From contig NZ_CP014304.1 in NCBI RefSeq assembly GCF_001562275.1, positions 3,658,001 through 3,722,000 of the forward strand: a stretch of 64,000 nucleotides of DNA, given 5' to 3'. Made by a program: the position numbers and the translations under genes. The DNA is from Hymenobacter sp. PAMC 26628 (lineage in GTDB: Bacteria; Bacteroidota; Bacteroidia; Cytophagales; Hymenobacteraceae). The notes under the pieces were generated by a model. The model saw only the letters and a list, made by a program, of their open reading frames with translations, was not told the origin of the DNA and made no database searches. How positions within the stretch are numbered: position 1 is the first letter of the stretch; every line of letters starts with the position of its first letter. Of this stretch, positions 34,435 through 42,387 are shown piece by piece.

Positions 34435-34680
34435 CTAGTGGCTGCCAGCCGAATCGCCTTTGGTAACGTCGTCGTTTTCACCGCGGCGCTGGCCCTGGCT
34501 GTCGCGGGGGCCCTCGGCGTCGGAGATTTCGTCGTCTTCGTCAGTGCTCACGTATTCGTTGGTGGTGGGGCCGAGGCCGTTTTTAGCTTCCAAGTCGGCT
34601 TCGGCCTGGGCGTGCTTCAGGGTAAAAAGCGGGTCGGACGGGTCGGGGGCGGCGGCTTTATTGGGCGGGGTTTGGGCCAT
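34435..34680 (-). CDS. Small acidic hydrophilic protein, unknown function
   Basis: 81 residues with no hydrophobic segment. The first half is Pro/Ala/Gln-rich with a short helical part (LFTLKHAQAEADLEAKNG); the second half is disordered and acidic (STDEDDEISDAEG, GENDDVTKGDSAGS). No domain is recognised. Support for a real gene is its position: it ends 20 bases from a shared terminator that would otherwise have no minus-strand user, and it starts about 93 bases downstream of the candidate structured RNA and its terminator, which could be its attenuating leader. Confidence 0.55.
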   Translation of the reverse strand: MAQTPPNKAAAPDPSDPLFTLKHAQAEADLEAKNGLGPTTNEYVSTDEDDEISDAEGPRDSQGQRRGENDDVTKGDSAGSH

Positions 34681-34772
34681 GGGCAGGGCCCCGGGGCCGG
34701 GAAGTGGGCGGCGCGGGGCTGTCCGGTTTTACGCAGGCGGCCCGAACGGGTTCGGGGCCCCAAAATCCTAAG

Positions 34773-34806
34773 ACAAAAAAGGCCGTTGCCCGGGGGCAAC
34801 GGCCTT
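34773..34806 (-). terminator. Terminator ending the candidate RNA
   Basis: On the minus strand AAGGCCGTTGCC, loop CCCG, GGCAACGGCCTT, then TTTTGT. The plus strand lacks a T-run, so it works only for minus-strand transcripts, although no minus-strand gene lies directly upstream. Confidence 0.8.
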
Positions 34807-34919
34807 AATAAGCAGCAGGGCCGGCCGGAAGCTGTCTACCCCAGCTTTTTGGCCAACCCCGCCAGCGCACGAGAGGTCCTTCCTTTCCACATTTCCAGCC
34901 CGTGCGGGGCACTTATGGC
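34773..34919 (-). ncRNA. Candidate structured RNA (small RNA or attenuating leader), family not recognised
   Basis: Minus-strand unit of about 145 bases with a promoter box (34929-34922), no open reading frame, and an intrinsic terminator at its end. The predicted transcript folds as a closed three-way junction: closing stem ATAAG (near 34916-34912) with CTTAT (near 34812-34808); hairpin 1 closed by CCCCGC/GCGGGG with an inner CGCACG/CGTGCG pairing and a purine-rich loop (GGAAAGGAAGGACC); hairpin 2 TGGCC-AA-AAGCTG with CAGCTT-CC-GGCCG. Then comes a 12-base terminator stem and TTTTTT. It does not match the SRP RNA, tmRNA, RNase P or common riboswitch signatures that I know. It could be a 6S-like or other small RNA, or the leader of the gene at 34680. 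Confidence 0.55.
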
Positions 34920-34921
34920 AA

Positions 34922-34929
34922 CAAACTTA
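34922..34929 (-). promoter_or_regulatory. -7 box of the candidate RNA
   Basis: TAAGTTTG on the minus strand fits TANNTTTG exactly; no clear TTTG is found 19-21 bases further upstream. Confidence 0.5.
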
Positions 34930-35034
34930 CAGCGGGCTTCGGATGGTTGTTTATTTATTTAGACTAGTTCAGTACTATCCTCTGCGAAATGGCGATATTC
35001 CTCTCCGAACGGCGCCGTAGCGGCGGGCACCGCG

Positions 35035-35042
35035 TAGTTTTG
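35035..35042 (+). promoter_or_regulatory. -7 box of the NUDIX gene
   Basis: Perfect TAGTTTTG, 36 bases before the chosen ATG at 35079. No clear -33 box. Confidence 0.5.
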
Positions 35043-35078
35043 CCGTGCGCGCGGCCCTTGCCCGCGCCGCCCGTGCCC

Positions 35079-35657
35079 ATGCTTTCTGACGCCGAACTCG
35101 ACGAAACCCACAACCCCTGGCGCGTGCTCGCCAGCGCCGTGAAATACCAAAACCCTTGGATTTCAGTACGTGAAGACCAAGTGTTGAACCCCGCCGGGGG
35201 GCCCGGCATCTACGGCGTGGTGAGCATGAAGAACAAGGCCATCGGCATCATTCCCGTCGATGCCGAGGGCAATACCTGGCTCGTGGGCCAGTACCGCTAC
35301 CCGCTCAACGAGTACAGCTGGGAGATTCCGATGGGCGGGGGCCCCGTAGAGCTCGACGTGCTGGAATCGGCCCAGCGCGAGCTGCGCGAGGAAACGGGCC
35401 TGCTGGCCGCCCGCTGGACGCGCATCGCCCGCTTGCACACCTCCAACTCCGTCACCGACGAAGAGGGCTTCGTGTACCTGGCCGAAGATCTGACGCTGGG
35501 CGAAACCGAGCCCGAAGAAACCGAGGACCTGCGCCTCTGGAAGCTGCCCCTGGCCGAGGCCGTGCGCATGGCCATGGACGACCGCATCACCGACGGCATC
35601 AGCGTGGCGGGCTTGCTGAAGGCTGAGCGCATTTTGGCGGCGCGCGCCAAGGGCTAA
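35079..35657 (+). CDS. NUDIX hydrolase, ADP-ribose pyrophosphatase-like
   Basis: 192 residues from ATG 35079 (MLSDAELDETHNPW); an ATG at 34989 is in frame but lies before the -7 box. The Nudix box GGGPVELDVLESAQRELREETGL is complete (shown: G-x5-E-x7-REL-x-EE-x-G). The fold before it (VVSMKNKAIGIIPVDAEGNTW then LVGQYRYPLNEYSWEIP) matches ADP-ribose/NDP-sugar pyrophosphatases. The family hydrolyses nucleotide diphosphates linked to sugars; ADP-ribose is the likeliest substrate. The plsC promoter is embedded in its 3' end. Confidence 0.9.
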   Translation: MLSDAELDETHNPWRVLASAVKYQNPWISVREDQVLNPAGGPGIYGVVSMKNKAIGIIPVDAEGNTWLVGQYRYPLNEYSWEIPMGGGPVELDVLESAQRELREETGLLAARWTRIARLHTSNSVTDEEGFVYLAEDLTLGETEPEETEDLRLWKLPLAEAVRMAMDDRITDGISVAGLLKAERILAARAKG

Positions 35658-35662
35658 CTTTG
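35633..35662 (+). promoter_or_regulatory. Promoter of the acyltransferase gene, near-leaderless
   Basis: TTTG at 35633-35636, 18-base spacer, TAACTTTG at 35655-35662; the ATG at 35671 follows eight bases later. The boxes overlap the last codons of the NUDIX gene. Confidence 0.6.
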
Positions 35663-35670
35663 CCCGGACT

Positions 35671-36447
35671 ATGCGCCACTTGTTTCGCTACCTGGGCCAC
35701 CGCCTCTACACCACCTGGGCCACGTTTTGGTTCGTGCTGCCGTTCGTGGTCACCTACCCCTGGCAGTGGTGGCTGGGGCGCACGCCGGCCAGCTACCCGG
35801 CGCTGCACCGCATCTACAGCGGCTGGGCCAGGTTCTCGATAGCGTTATGGGGCGTGCCGATTGAGGAAATCCACGAGGAAGCGGGGCCCCTGCCCAGCCC
35901 CTGCGTGTACGTGGCCAACCACGGCTCTTACATCGACATCATGCTGATGTTTAAAACGATACCCGGCTACCTCAACATGATGGGCAAGCACTCGCTGGCC
36001 AAGGTGCCGCTGTGGGGGCCCCTATTCGGCAAGGTCTACATCACCGTGGACCGGGCCAGCGCCGTGAGCCGCGGCCGGGCCCTGGTGGCGGCCCGGCAGG
36101 GCCTGGCCGCCGGGCGCAGCATCGCCATCTTTGCCGAGGGGCGCATTTCGCCCACGCCCGGCCGCGCGCTGCTGCCGTTTCAGGACGGCGCGTTTCAGCT
36201 GGCCATTGCCGCCGGCGTGCCCATCGTGCCCGTGGGCATGCCGCTGAACCACCTGTTCATGCCCGACGTGAAGGGCAGCCTGCGGGTGCGCTACCACCGC
36301 CTCAAAATTGTGTTCCACCCCGCCATTTCCACCGCCGGCCTCACCGCCGCCGACGTGCCTGCCCTCAAGGCCCGCGTGGCCGCCCTGCTCACCGCCGACT
36401 TCCTGCCCGAAGGCGCCGAGAAACCGGGCCCCAGCACGTGGCGGTGA
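35671..36447 (+). CDS. plsC: 1-acyl-sn-glycerol-3-phosphate acyltransferase (PlsC family)
   Basis: 258 residues with an N-terminal hydrophobic helix (FWFVLPFVVTYPWQWWL). Acyltransferase motifs: ANHGSYIDIMLM (motif I, NHx4D), GKVYITVDRAS (motif II), FAEGRISPTP (motif III, E-G) and GVPIVPVGM (motif IV). The enzyme acylates lysophosphatidic acid to phosphatidic acid at the inner membrane in phospholipid synthesis. Substitution of PEG by AEG in motif III is a mild variation seen in this phylum. Confidence 0.92.
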   Translation: MRHLFRYLGHRLYTTWATFWFVLPFVVTYPWQWWLGRTPASYPALHRIYSGWARFSIALWGVPIEEIHEEAGPLPSPCVYVANHGSYIDIMLMFKTIPGYLNMMGKHSLAKVPLWGPLFGKVYITVDRASAVSRGRALVAARQGLAAGRSIAIFAEGRISPTPGRALLPFQDGAFQLAIAAGVPIVPVGMPLNHLFMPDVKGSLRVRYHRLKIVFHPAISTAGLTAADVPALKARVAALLTADFLPEGAEKPGPSTWR

Positions 36448-36493
36448 AGCAGCGAATTATTAAGGCACAAATACTGACACAGCTATAAAGAAC

Positions 36494-36599
36494 GGTCATG
36501 CTCATCTGGCGTCCGCGCAGCCGAAGCATCTCTCTCGCGTAACTAATCCAATCGATTCAACGAAGCGGTAGAGATGCTTCGACAGGCTCAGCATGACGG
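36494..36599. repeat. REP-like palindromic element, family 1 (copy D, long-arm variant)
   Basis: Left arm GGTCATGCTCATCTGGCGTC plus CGCGCAGCCGAAGCATCTCT; right arm GCGGTAGAGATGCTTCGAC and GGCTCAGCATGACGGC. The extra CATCTGGCGTCC block also occurs, inverted, in the right arm of the copy at 42388-42490. Confidence 0.8.
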
Positions 36600-36606
36600 C
36601 ATTGCC

Positions 36607-36641
36607 TAACTCATAACTTTTAACTCATAACTCATAACTCA
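36607..36641. repeat. TAACTCATAAC direct repeats before gatC
   Basis: Three tandem copies of (TA)ACTCATAAC just before the gatC ATG at 36647. Similar sequence forms the arms of the palindrome at 4227-4308. Confidence 0.6.
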
Positions 36642-36646
36642 GCGAA

Positions 36647-36934
36647 ATGAGCACCGACTTAGCTACCCTGCGCGGCCTCGCCCACCTGGCCCGCCTCGAA
36701 TTTGATACCGCCCACGAGCAGCAGATGCTCGGCGACCTGAACAACATCCTCGACTTCGTGGCCCAGCTGGAGGCCGTGGACACGACCGACGTGGAGCCGC
36801 TGGTGCACTTGTCGCAGGAAATTAACGTGCTGCGCGACGACGAAGGCCGCAACACCGTGAGCCACCAGGAGGGCCTGCGCAACGCCCCGCGCAAGGATTC
36901 GGATTACTTCCGGGTGCCCAAAGTGCTCGACTAG
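36647..36934 (+). CDS. gatC: Aspartyl/glutamyl-tRNA amidotransferase subunit C
   Basis: 95 residues: LRGLAHLARLEFD, LNNILDFVAQLEAVDTTDVEPL and the C-terminal LRNAPRKDSDYFRVPKVLD are standard GatC blocks. GatC is the small linker of the GatCAB enzyme that converts Glu-tRNA(Gln) and Asp-tRNA(Asn) to the amide forms. gatA and gatB are not beside it, as is common in Bacteroidota. The next gene begins on the base after its stop codon. Confidence 0.95.
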   Translation: MSTDLATLRGLAHLARLEFDTAHEQQMLGDLNNILDFVAQLEAVDTTDVEPLVHLSQEINVLRDDEGRNTVSHQEGLRNAPRKDSDYFRVPKVLD

Positions 36935-39664
36935 TTGGCGCCTCCTGCACTCCCCGGGGGCCCCGGCCGCGCGTGGCGGCCCCGGCCCCTGGCCGGGCTA
37001 GCGGCGCTGGCCGTGGGCCTGGCGGTTTACTACTACTTCACGGGGCCGGCGGCCACGCTGCCCCTGCTGCTGGTGCCGCACCTGCTGGCCCAGCCCCTTA
37101 CCCTGCAAACCCTGGCCGTGGGGCCCCTGGCGCTGCCCGTGCAAGCCAGCGGCTTCGTGGTGAGCCTGACGCACGACCTGGCGGGGCCCTTCGCGCAGCC
37201 GGCGGCCGCTACCTGGCTGGTGGCGCTGCTGGCGGGGGCCCTGGCGGGCTGGGTAGCGGTGGCCACCACGCTGCGGCGCACGGCCTTCGTGGCGGCGCTG
37301 GTGCCGGTCATCTTCCTGCTGATGTCGCTCAACCTGGACTTGGTGGGCGTCTTTTCGGTGGAAAAACAGTATTTCCTGGCCCTGAGCCTGGCACTGGTGG
37401 GCGGGCTGGCCTTCGGGCTGCACGCCTACGGCGAGCGGGTGCCGCTGGCCGGGCGCGGGGCGCTGTGCGCGGCGCTGGTGGCCGGGCTGGGGGCCCTGCT
37501 GGCCTTCCGCGGCCAGCTGCCGCCCGCCGAGCTGGCCTTGCACCTGGCCGCCTACGCCACCCCGGGCGGGGCGGTGCTGGTGGCGGCGCTGGTGCTGTGG
37601 GTGGGCATCGAAAACGTGCGCGGCCTGCTGTGGCTGGCCGGCCGCGGGGCTTCGACGGGCACGGGCCTGGGGCCCTTTGTGGGCGCTAGCTTGGTGTACA
37701 TCGGCCTGCTGGCCGGGTGGTTCTGGACCGACGGCCAGCTGACACTATACCGCGGCGTAGGCCTCGACCCGCTGGTGCTGCTGCTGCCGGCGGTGCTGGT
37801 GGGGGGGCTGGGCCTGCGCCTGCGGGGCCCCAGCTACGCCGCCTGGGTGCCCTACGCGCCGGGCGTGGTCCAGTTCTACCCGCTGCTGCTGATGGCCAGC
37901 GGCGGCACCCTGGCCTATGCCCTGGCTACTGATAATACGCCCCTGCTGGCGGCGGCGCGCGGCTTCAGCGGCTTGGCGCTATTGGGGCTGGGGTTCGCGT
38001 TTTTTGGGTACGTGCTCATCAACTTTGGGCCCCTGGTGCGGCAGCGACTGCCGGTGTACCGGGTGGCGTTTGCACCACGGCGGCTGCCGTTCTACACAGT
38101 GTACGTGCTGGGCGTGGGGGCCCTGCTGGCCGTGCAGCTGCGCCTCGACTGGCCGCTGCTGGCGCAGGTGCGCGCCGGCATGTTCAACTACCTCGGCGAC
38201 CTGGGCCGCCGCCAGAGCGAAGCCCGCCCCGACGACCTCGGCCTGGCCCTGCTGGCCGAGCGCTACTACGCCGAAAGCGGCGACGTGCTCGACCGCAACA
38301 ACCTGCACGCCCAGTTGGGCCGGGCGGCGCTGTACCGCTTCCGCGAGCAGCGCCAGAACGAGCTGAACGCCCTGCGCCGGGCCCTGCTGCCGGCTCCCAA
38401 CGAGAAAGTCTCGCTGCGCGTGGCCGCCCTCGGCACCGCGCCCCAGGACTTGTTCAACAACCTCGACGCCCTGCGCCAGGGCCTGCGCCGCCAGCCCACC
38501 AGCGCCGCCCTGGCCGGTGACCTGGCCCAGTTGTTCACCCAAACGGCCCTCACCGACTCGGTGGCTATTTACCTGGACCGTACCGAGCGGCTGGCCCCTG
38601 GCTCCTACCCCAGCCGCACCAACCGCCTGGCCTTTTTGCTGCAACAAAACCTACTGCCCGACGCCCAAAAGCTGGCCGCCGGCTTCCAGCCCGCAGCCGA
38701 TGAGCCCACTCTAGCCAGCAACTTGCTGCTACTACGGCTACTGCAACACCGGCCCGCGGCGGGGGCCCCCAGCGTGGCCGACGGCGACCTCGACGCGGCG
38801 CAGTTTGCGGCGGTGTATCACGCGGCACTGGCGGCAGCCAGCCAGGCGCGCCCCGCGCTGCTGCCCACGCTGACGCGCCTGGCCGCTCGCCCGGCCAACG
38901 CGCCTTATTACGAGCAGTTGCTGTTTTTACAGGCCCTCACGCGCCACGCGCTGGGGCAAGAGCAAGTGGCCCGGCAGCTGCTGGCCCCGCTGGCGGCGGG
39001 CACCAGCGCCACTGCCGGCTACTACCAGCAGCTGCTGGGCCTGTGGCAGTTGCAGCAAGGCCAGTACGCCACGGCGGCCGACCAGCTTGCCCTAGCGGCC
39101 AGCCACGGCGCTACCACCGCCCCATTGGCGCGCGCTGGGGCCCTGCTGCTGGCCGACCGCGCCGATTCGGCCCGCACCGCACTGGCCCGCATCGCGGCGG
39201 CGCCCGATACGGCGCTGCGCCGCGCCGCCGCGCCCCTAGCGGGGGCCTTACCCGGGGCCGATGTAGGCCAGTGGCGCACCGCTTTTGCCGCGCGCTATCC
39301 ACGAGTGGGGACGCCTTGGCTGGCGCAAGCGCGGGCGGCCGGTGCGGGGCCCCAAGCGGCGGGCTTGTACCAGCGTATCGTGCGCGAAGCCCCGTTTAAT
39401 GAGCCGGCGGTGCTGGCGGCAGCGGCCTTCTACACCCAGCGGCGCGACTACTCGGCGGCCTACAACGCGCTGCAAGCGGGCCTGGCCGAAAACCCCGGCT
39501 CGCTGGCGCTGTTGCAAGCTTACGTGCTGGCCGCGGCCGACGCGGGCTTGTCGGATTACGCCACCGATGCCCTGGCCCGGGTACGGCAGCAGGTGCCGGC
39601 TGAGGCTTTCGCGGCGCTCCAGGCGCAGTTTGCGGCGCGCCGGGCGGCCCACGCGACTTTTTAA
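36935..39664 (+). CDS. Large polytopic membrane protein with C-terminal TPR-like domain, unknown function
   Basis: 909 residues starting with TTG directly after the gatC stop, so start and coupling are tentative. Residues about 20-400 hold roughly ten hydrophobic helices (for example LAGLAALAVGLAVYYYF, WLVALLAGALAGWVAVA, LVYIGLLAGWFW, LALLGLGFAFFGYVLI). Residues about 440-909 are soluble and helical, rich in Ala/Leu/Gln, with TPR-like units (ALYRFREQRQNELNALRRAL; YNALQAGLAENPGSLALLQAY). Lengths and layout resemble Bacteroidota envelope proteins of unknown role with solute-handling or assembly functions. No catalytic motif is seen. The frame continues without interruption and keeps local codon use, so it is a real gene. 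An ABC ATPase gene follows 33 bases on. Confidence 0.75.
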   Translation: MAPPALPGGPGRAWRPRPLAGLAALAVGLAVYYYFTGPAATLPLLLVPHLLAQPLTLQTLAVGPLALPVQASGFVVSLTHDLAGPFAQPAAATWLVALLAGALAGWVAVATTLRRTAFVAALVPVIFLLMSLNLDLVGVFSVEKQYFLALSLALVGGLAFGLHAYGERVPLAGRGALCAALVAGLGALLAFRGQLPPAELALHLAAYATPGGAVLVAALVLWVGIENVRGLLWLAGRGASTGTGLGPFVGASLVYIGLLAGWFWTDGQLTLYRGVGLDPLVLLLPAVLVGGLGLRLRGPSYAAWVPYAPGVVQFYPLLLMASGGTLAYALATDNTPLLAAARGFSGLALLGLGFAFFGYVLINFGPLVRQRLPVYRVAFAPRRLPFYTVYVLGVGALLAVQLRLDWPLLAQVRAGMFNYLGDLGRRQSEARPDDLGLALLAERYYAESGDVLDRNNLHAQLGRAALYRFREQRQNELNALRRALLPAPNEKVSLRVAALGTAPQDLFNNLDALRQGLRRQPTSAALAGDLAQLFTQTALTDSVAIYLDRTERLAPGSYPSRTNRLAFLLQQNLLPDAQKLAAGFQPAADEPTLASNLLLLRLLQHRPAAGAPSVADGDLDAAQFAAVYHAALAAASQARPALLPTLTRLAARPANAPYYEQLLFLQALTRHALGQEQVARQLLAPLAAGTSATAGYYQQLLGLWQLQQGQYATAADQLALAASHGATTAPLARAGALLLADRADSARTALARIAAAPDTALRRAAAPLAGALPGADVGQWRTAFAARYPRVGTPWLAQARAAGAGPQAAGLYQRIVREAPFNEPAVLAAAAFYTQRRDYSAAYNALQAGLAENPGSLALLQAYVLAAADAGLSDYATDALARVRQQVPAEAFAALQAQFAARRAAHATF

Positions 39665-39697
39665 GCCTTTCTTTCGACTCGTTTTCCGCACCCACTT

Positions 39698-40414
39698 ATG
39701 CAACCGAACGTCATCGAAACCCACAACATTTCCCGGATGTACCGCATGGGCACCGAGGAAATTCACGCCCTGCGCTCCATCAGCATCACCATTCCGCGGG
39801 GCGAGTACGTGGCGTTCATGGGGCCCTCGGGCTCGGGCAAGTCCACGCTGATGAACATTGTGGGCTGCCTCGACACGCCCAGCGGCGGCCAGTACATCCT
39901 CAACGGCCAGGACGTGAGCCGCATGAGCGACAACGCCCTGGCCCAGGTCCGCAACAAGGAAATCGGCTTCGTCTTCCAAACCTTCAACCTGCTGCCCCGC
40001 GCCTCGTCGCTCGACAACGTAGCCCTGCCGCTGATTTATGCCGGCTACGGCAAGCGCGAGCGCGACGAGCGGGCCATGCACGCGCTGCAAAGCGTGGGCC
40101 TGGGCGACCGTGCCAAACACCGCCCCAATGAGCTCAGCGGCGGCCAGCGCCAGCGCGTAGCCATCGCGAGGGCCCTGGTCAACAACCCCAGCATCATCCT
40201 GGCCGACGAACCCACCGGCAACCTCGACAGCAAAACGAGCTACGAAATCATGGATTTGTTCGAGGCGCTGTACGCCAAGGGCAACACCATCATCATGGTA
40301 ACGCACGAGGAGGACATTGCCCGCTACGCCCACCGCATCGTGCGCCTGCGCGACGGCCTAGTAGAATCCGACGAAGTGAATACGGAAGTGGCCATCCACA
40401 CGATACTTGGTTGA
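39698..40414 (+). CDS. ABC transporter ATP-binding protein (LolD/MacB type)
   Basis: 238 residues. Walker [16 protein letters not shown]-loop [12 protein letters not shown], signature [15 protein letters not shown], Walker [13 protein letters not shown] and H-loop [14 protein letters not shown] are intact. The sequence belongs to the MacB/LolD/FtsE group, which drives mechanotransmission rather than classic transport. No permease gene is adjacent, so the partner is elsewhere, or possibly the large membrane protein upstream; this link is speculative. Confidence 0.92.
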   Translation: MQPNVIETHNISRMYRMGTEEIHALRSISITIPRGEYVAFMGPSGSGKSTLMNIVGCLDTPSGGQYILNGQDVSRMSDNALAQVRNKEIGFVFQTFNLLPRASSLDNVALPLIYAGYGKRERDERAMHALQSVGLGDRAKHRPNELSGGQRQRVAIARALVNNPSIILADEPTGNLDSKTSYEIMDLFEALYAKGNTIIMVTHEEDIARYAHRIVRLRDGLVESDEVNTEVAIHTILG

Positions 40415-40418
40415 ATGA

Positions 40419-40651
40419 GTTAATGATAGAATGGGTGAATGACCGATTAGCAGCTATCCAAACAGGGGGTTGTCATTCCGAAGCAGGAGGAATCTGAGGA
40501 CTGTCCTTACCTGATTTTACCCAGATTCCTCTCTCCACTTAATGCGTGGAATGTCGGAACGACAACCCTCTCATTTAGTTCGATAGCCACGAAGCCGCAC
40601 TTTCTAACAAAAAGCCCATTCCTTCATTCTACCATTCTACCATTCACCCAT
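40419..40651. repeat. Composite intergenic repeat: outer inverted repeat around a family 3 palindrome
   Basis: Outer 10-base arms ATGGGTGAAT (40431-40440) and ATTCACCCAT (40642-40651) with extra ATTCTACC units on the right. Inside, 40467-40568 is an imperfect hairpin with arms GGGTTGTCATTCCGA and TCGGAACGACAACCC and inner AGGAATCT/AGATTCCT. This holds the whole spacer between the ABC gene and the adenosyltransferase gene. Confidence 0.65.
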
Positions 40652-40658
40652 TTAAAGA

Positions 40659-41207
40659 ATGAAAATTTACACCCGCACCGGCGACCAAGGCCTTACCTCG
40701 CTCATCGGCGGCACCCGCGTATCCAAGGGCAGCCTGCGCATTGAGGCCTATGGCACCGTGGATGAGCTGAATTCGCACGTGGGCCTGCTGCGCGACCAGG
40801 ACATCAACGCCCCGCGCCGGCCGCTGCTGAAGGAACTACAAGACCGGCTCTTCACCGTCGGCTCGGCCTTAGCCGCCGACCCCGAGAAGTCGCGCATGAA
40901 GTTGCCCGACCTGCACGACGCCGACGTGAAGCTGTTGGAAGACGAAATGGACCGCATGAACGAGGAGCTGCCCGAGCTGCGGGCCTTCATCCTGCCCGGC
41001 GGCCACCCCGCCGTGAGCATGGCCCACGTGGCCCGCTGCGTGTGCCGCCGGGCCGAGCGCCTGGCCATCCACCTGCGCGAGGAGTCGTTCGTGGCCGATT
41101 TAGTGGTGATGTACCTCAACCGCCTCTCCGATTACCTGTTTGTGCTGAGCCGCTACATGGCCCACGAGCTGGGCGTGGAGGAAGTGACCTGGAAGGCCCG
41201 GGTGTAG
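40659..41207 (+). CDS. Corrinoid (cob(I)alamin) adenosyltransferase, PduO type
   Basis: 182 residues. MKIYTRTGDQGLTSLIGGTRVSK is the PduO nucleotide-binding start; AYGTVDELNSHVGLLRD, FILPGGHPAVSMAHVARCVCRRAER and YLNRLSDYLFVLSRYMA are the remaining family blocks. The enzyme transfers adenosyl from ATP to cob(I)alamin to make coenzyme B12, supporting enzymes such as methylmalonyl-CoA mutase. No cobalamin riboswitch is seen upstream; the spacer is filled with repeats. Confidence 0.95.
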   Translation: MKIYTRTGDQGLTSLIGGTRVSKGSLRIEAYGTVDELNSHVGLLRDQDINAPRRPLLKELQDRLFTVGSALAADPEKSRMKLPDLHDADVKLLEDEMDRMNEELPELRAFILPGGHPAVSMAHVARCVCRRAERLAIHLREESFVADLVVMYLNRLSDYLFVLSRYMAHELGVEEVTWKARV

Positions 41208-41286
41208 CCCGCCCAACCGGCCGGGGCCCCCAGTCGTACCTTCGCCGTCCCCCACCCCCGTTCTTAGCCCGTTACTTTTTCAGTTT

Positions 41287-42357
41287 ATGCTCGACACCCT
41301 CGCCATCCGCACCCAGCGCACCGATGCCTCCCGCATTGCCGAGCGCGACGCCACTCCGCTGGAGTTCGGCAAAGTGTTTTCCGACCACATGTTCCTGGCC
41401 GAGTACCGCGGCGGCGAGTGGCACAACGCCCAGATTTTGCCCTTTGGCGACCTGCCCGTGAGCCCGGCCAATTCAGCCCTGCACTATGGCCAGGCCATTT
41501 TTGAGGGCATGAAAGCTTACCCTACCGCCGATGGCGGCGTGGCCCTGTTTCGGCCCCTCGACAACTGGGCCCGCCTCAACGCTTCGGCCGAGCGCATGTG
41601 CATGCCCCCCATTCCTGAGGAGCTATTTATGCAGGGCCTTAAGGAATTGGTGAGCCTCGATGCACACTGGCTGCCCAAGGTGGCTGGCGGGGCCCTCTAC
41701 ATTCGCCCCTTCATGTTCGCCACCGACGGCACGCTGGGCGTGCGGCCCTCCGAAACTTACCTGTTCTCCATCATCACCTGCCCCGTCGACCTGTACTACA
41801 GCAAGCCGCTGCGCGTGCGCTTCGAGCAGAAGTACGTGCGCTCGGCCGAGGGCGGCGCGGGCTTCGCCAAAAACGCGGGCAACTACGGCGCCGCCATGTA
41901 CCCCACCAAGCTGGCCCAGCAGGAAGGCTACCACCAGCTCATCTGGACCGACGCCTCGGAGCACCAGTACGTGGAGGAATCGGGCACGATGAATATCGTA
42001 TTTATCATTGACGGCAAACTCATTACCCCGTCAATCAGCACGTCTATTCTCGACGGCATCACCCGTCGTTCGGTACTCCAGTTGGCCCGCGACATGGGCG
42101 TAGCCGTGGAAGAGCGCCGCGTGAGCAGCCGCGAAGTCATTGGGGCCCTGCAAGCCGGCACGCTGCAAGAAGCCTTCGGCGTGGGCACGGCGGCCACCAT
42201 CGCTCCCATTGCCACCATCGGTTACGAAGGCCACGACTACGAACTGCCCACCCCGGGCCCCGATGCGCTGTCGAAGCAGATTGGCGCGGCCCTCGGAGCC
42301 ATCCGCAACGGCCAGGCCCCCGACCCGTACGGCTGGGTAGTGCCGGTGGGCGAATAG
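41287..42357 (+). CDS. ilvE: Branched-chain amino acid aminotransferase
   Basis: 356 residues, fold type IV PLP enzyme. HYGQAIFEGMKAY, the PLP-lysine region AGFAKNAGNYGAAMYPTKLA, and EHQYVEESGTMNIVFIIDG / ILDGITRRSVLQLARDMG are typical of the class with about 350 residues. It interconverts Leu, Ile and Val with their keto acids. A -7-like TACCTTCG at 41237-41244 would give a leader of about 40 bases. Confidence 0.95.
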   Translation: MLDTLAIRTQRTDASRIAERDATPLEFGKVFSDHMFLAEYRGGEWHNAQILPFGDLPVSPANSALHYGQAIFEGMKAYPTADGGVALFRPLDNWARLNASAERMCMPPIPEELFMQGLKELVSLDAHWLPKVAGGALYIRPFMFATDGTLGVRPSETYLFSIITCPVDLYYSKPLRVRFEQKYVRSAEGGAGFAKNAGNYGAAMYPTKLAQQEGYHQLIWTDASEHQYVEESGTMNIVFIIDGKLITPSISTSILDGITRRSVLQLARDMGVAVEERRVSSREVIGALQAGTLQEAFGVGTAATIAPIATIGYEGHDYELPTPGPDALSKQIGAALGAIRNGQAPDPYGWVVPVGE

Positions 42358-42387
42358 CTGATTGGGAGAATCTATTTTACACAGAGA

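Noticed and set aside
40415-40658. Cobalamin riboswitch before the adenosyltransferase gene
   Set aside because: No B12-box sequence; the spacer is made of inverted repeats.
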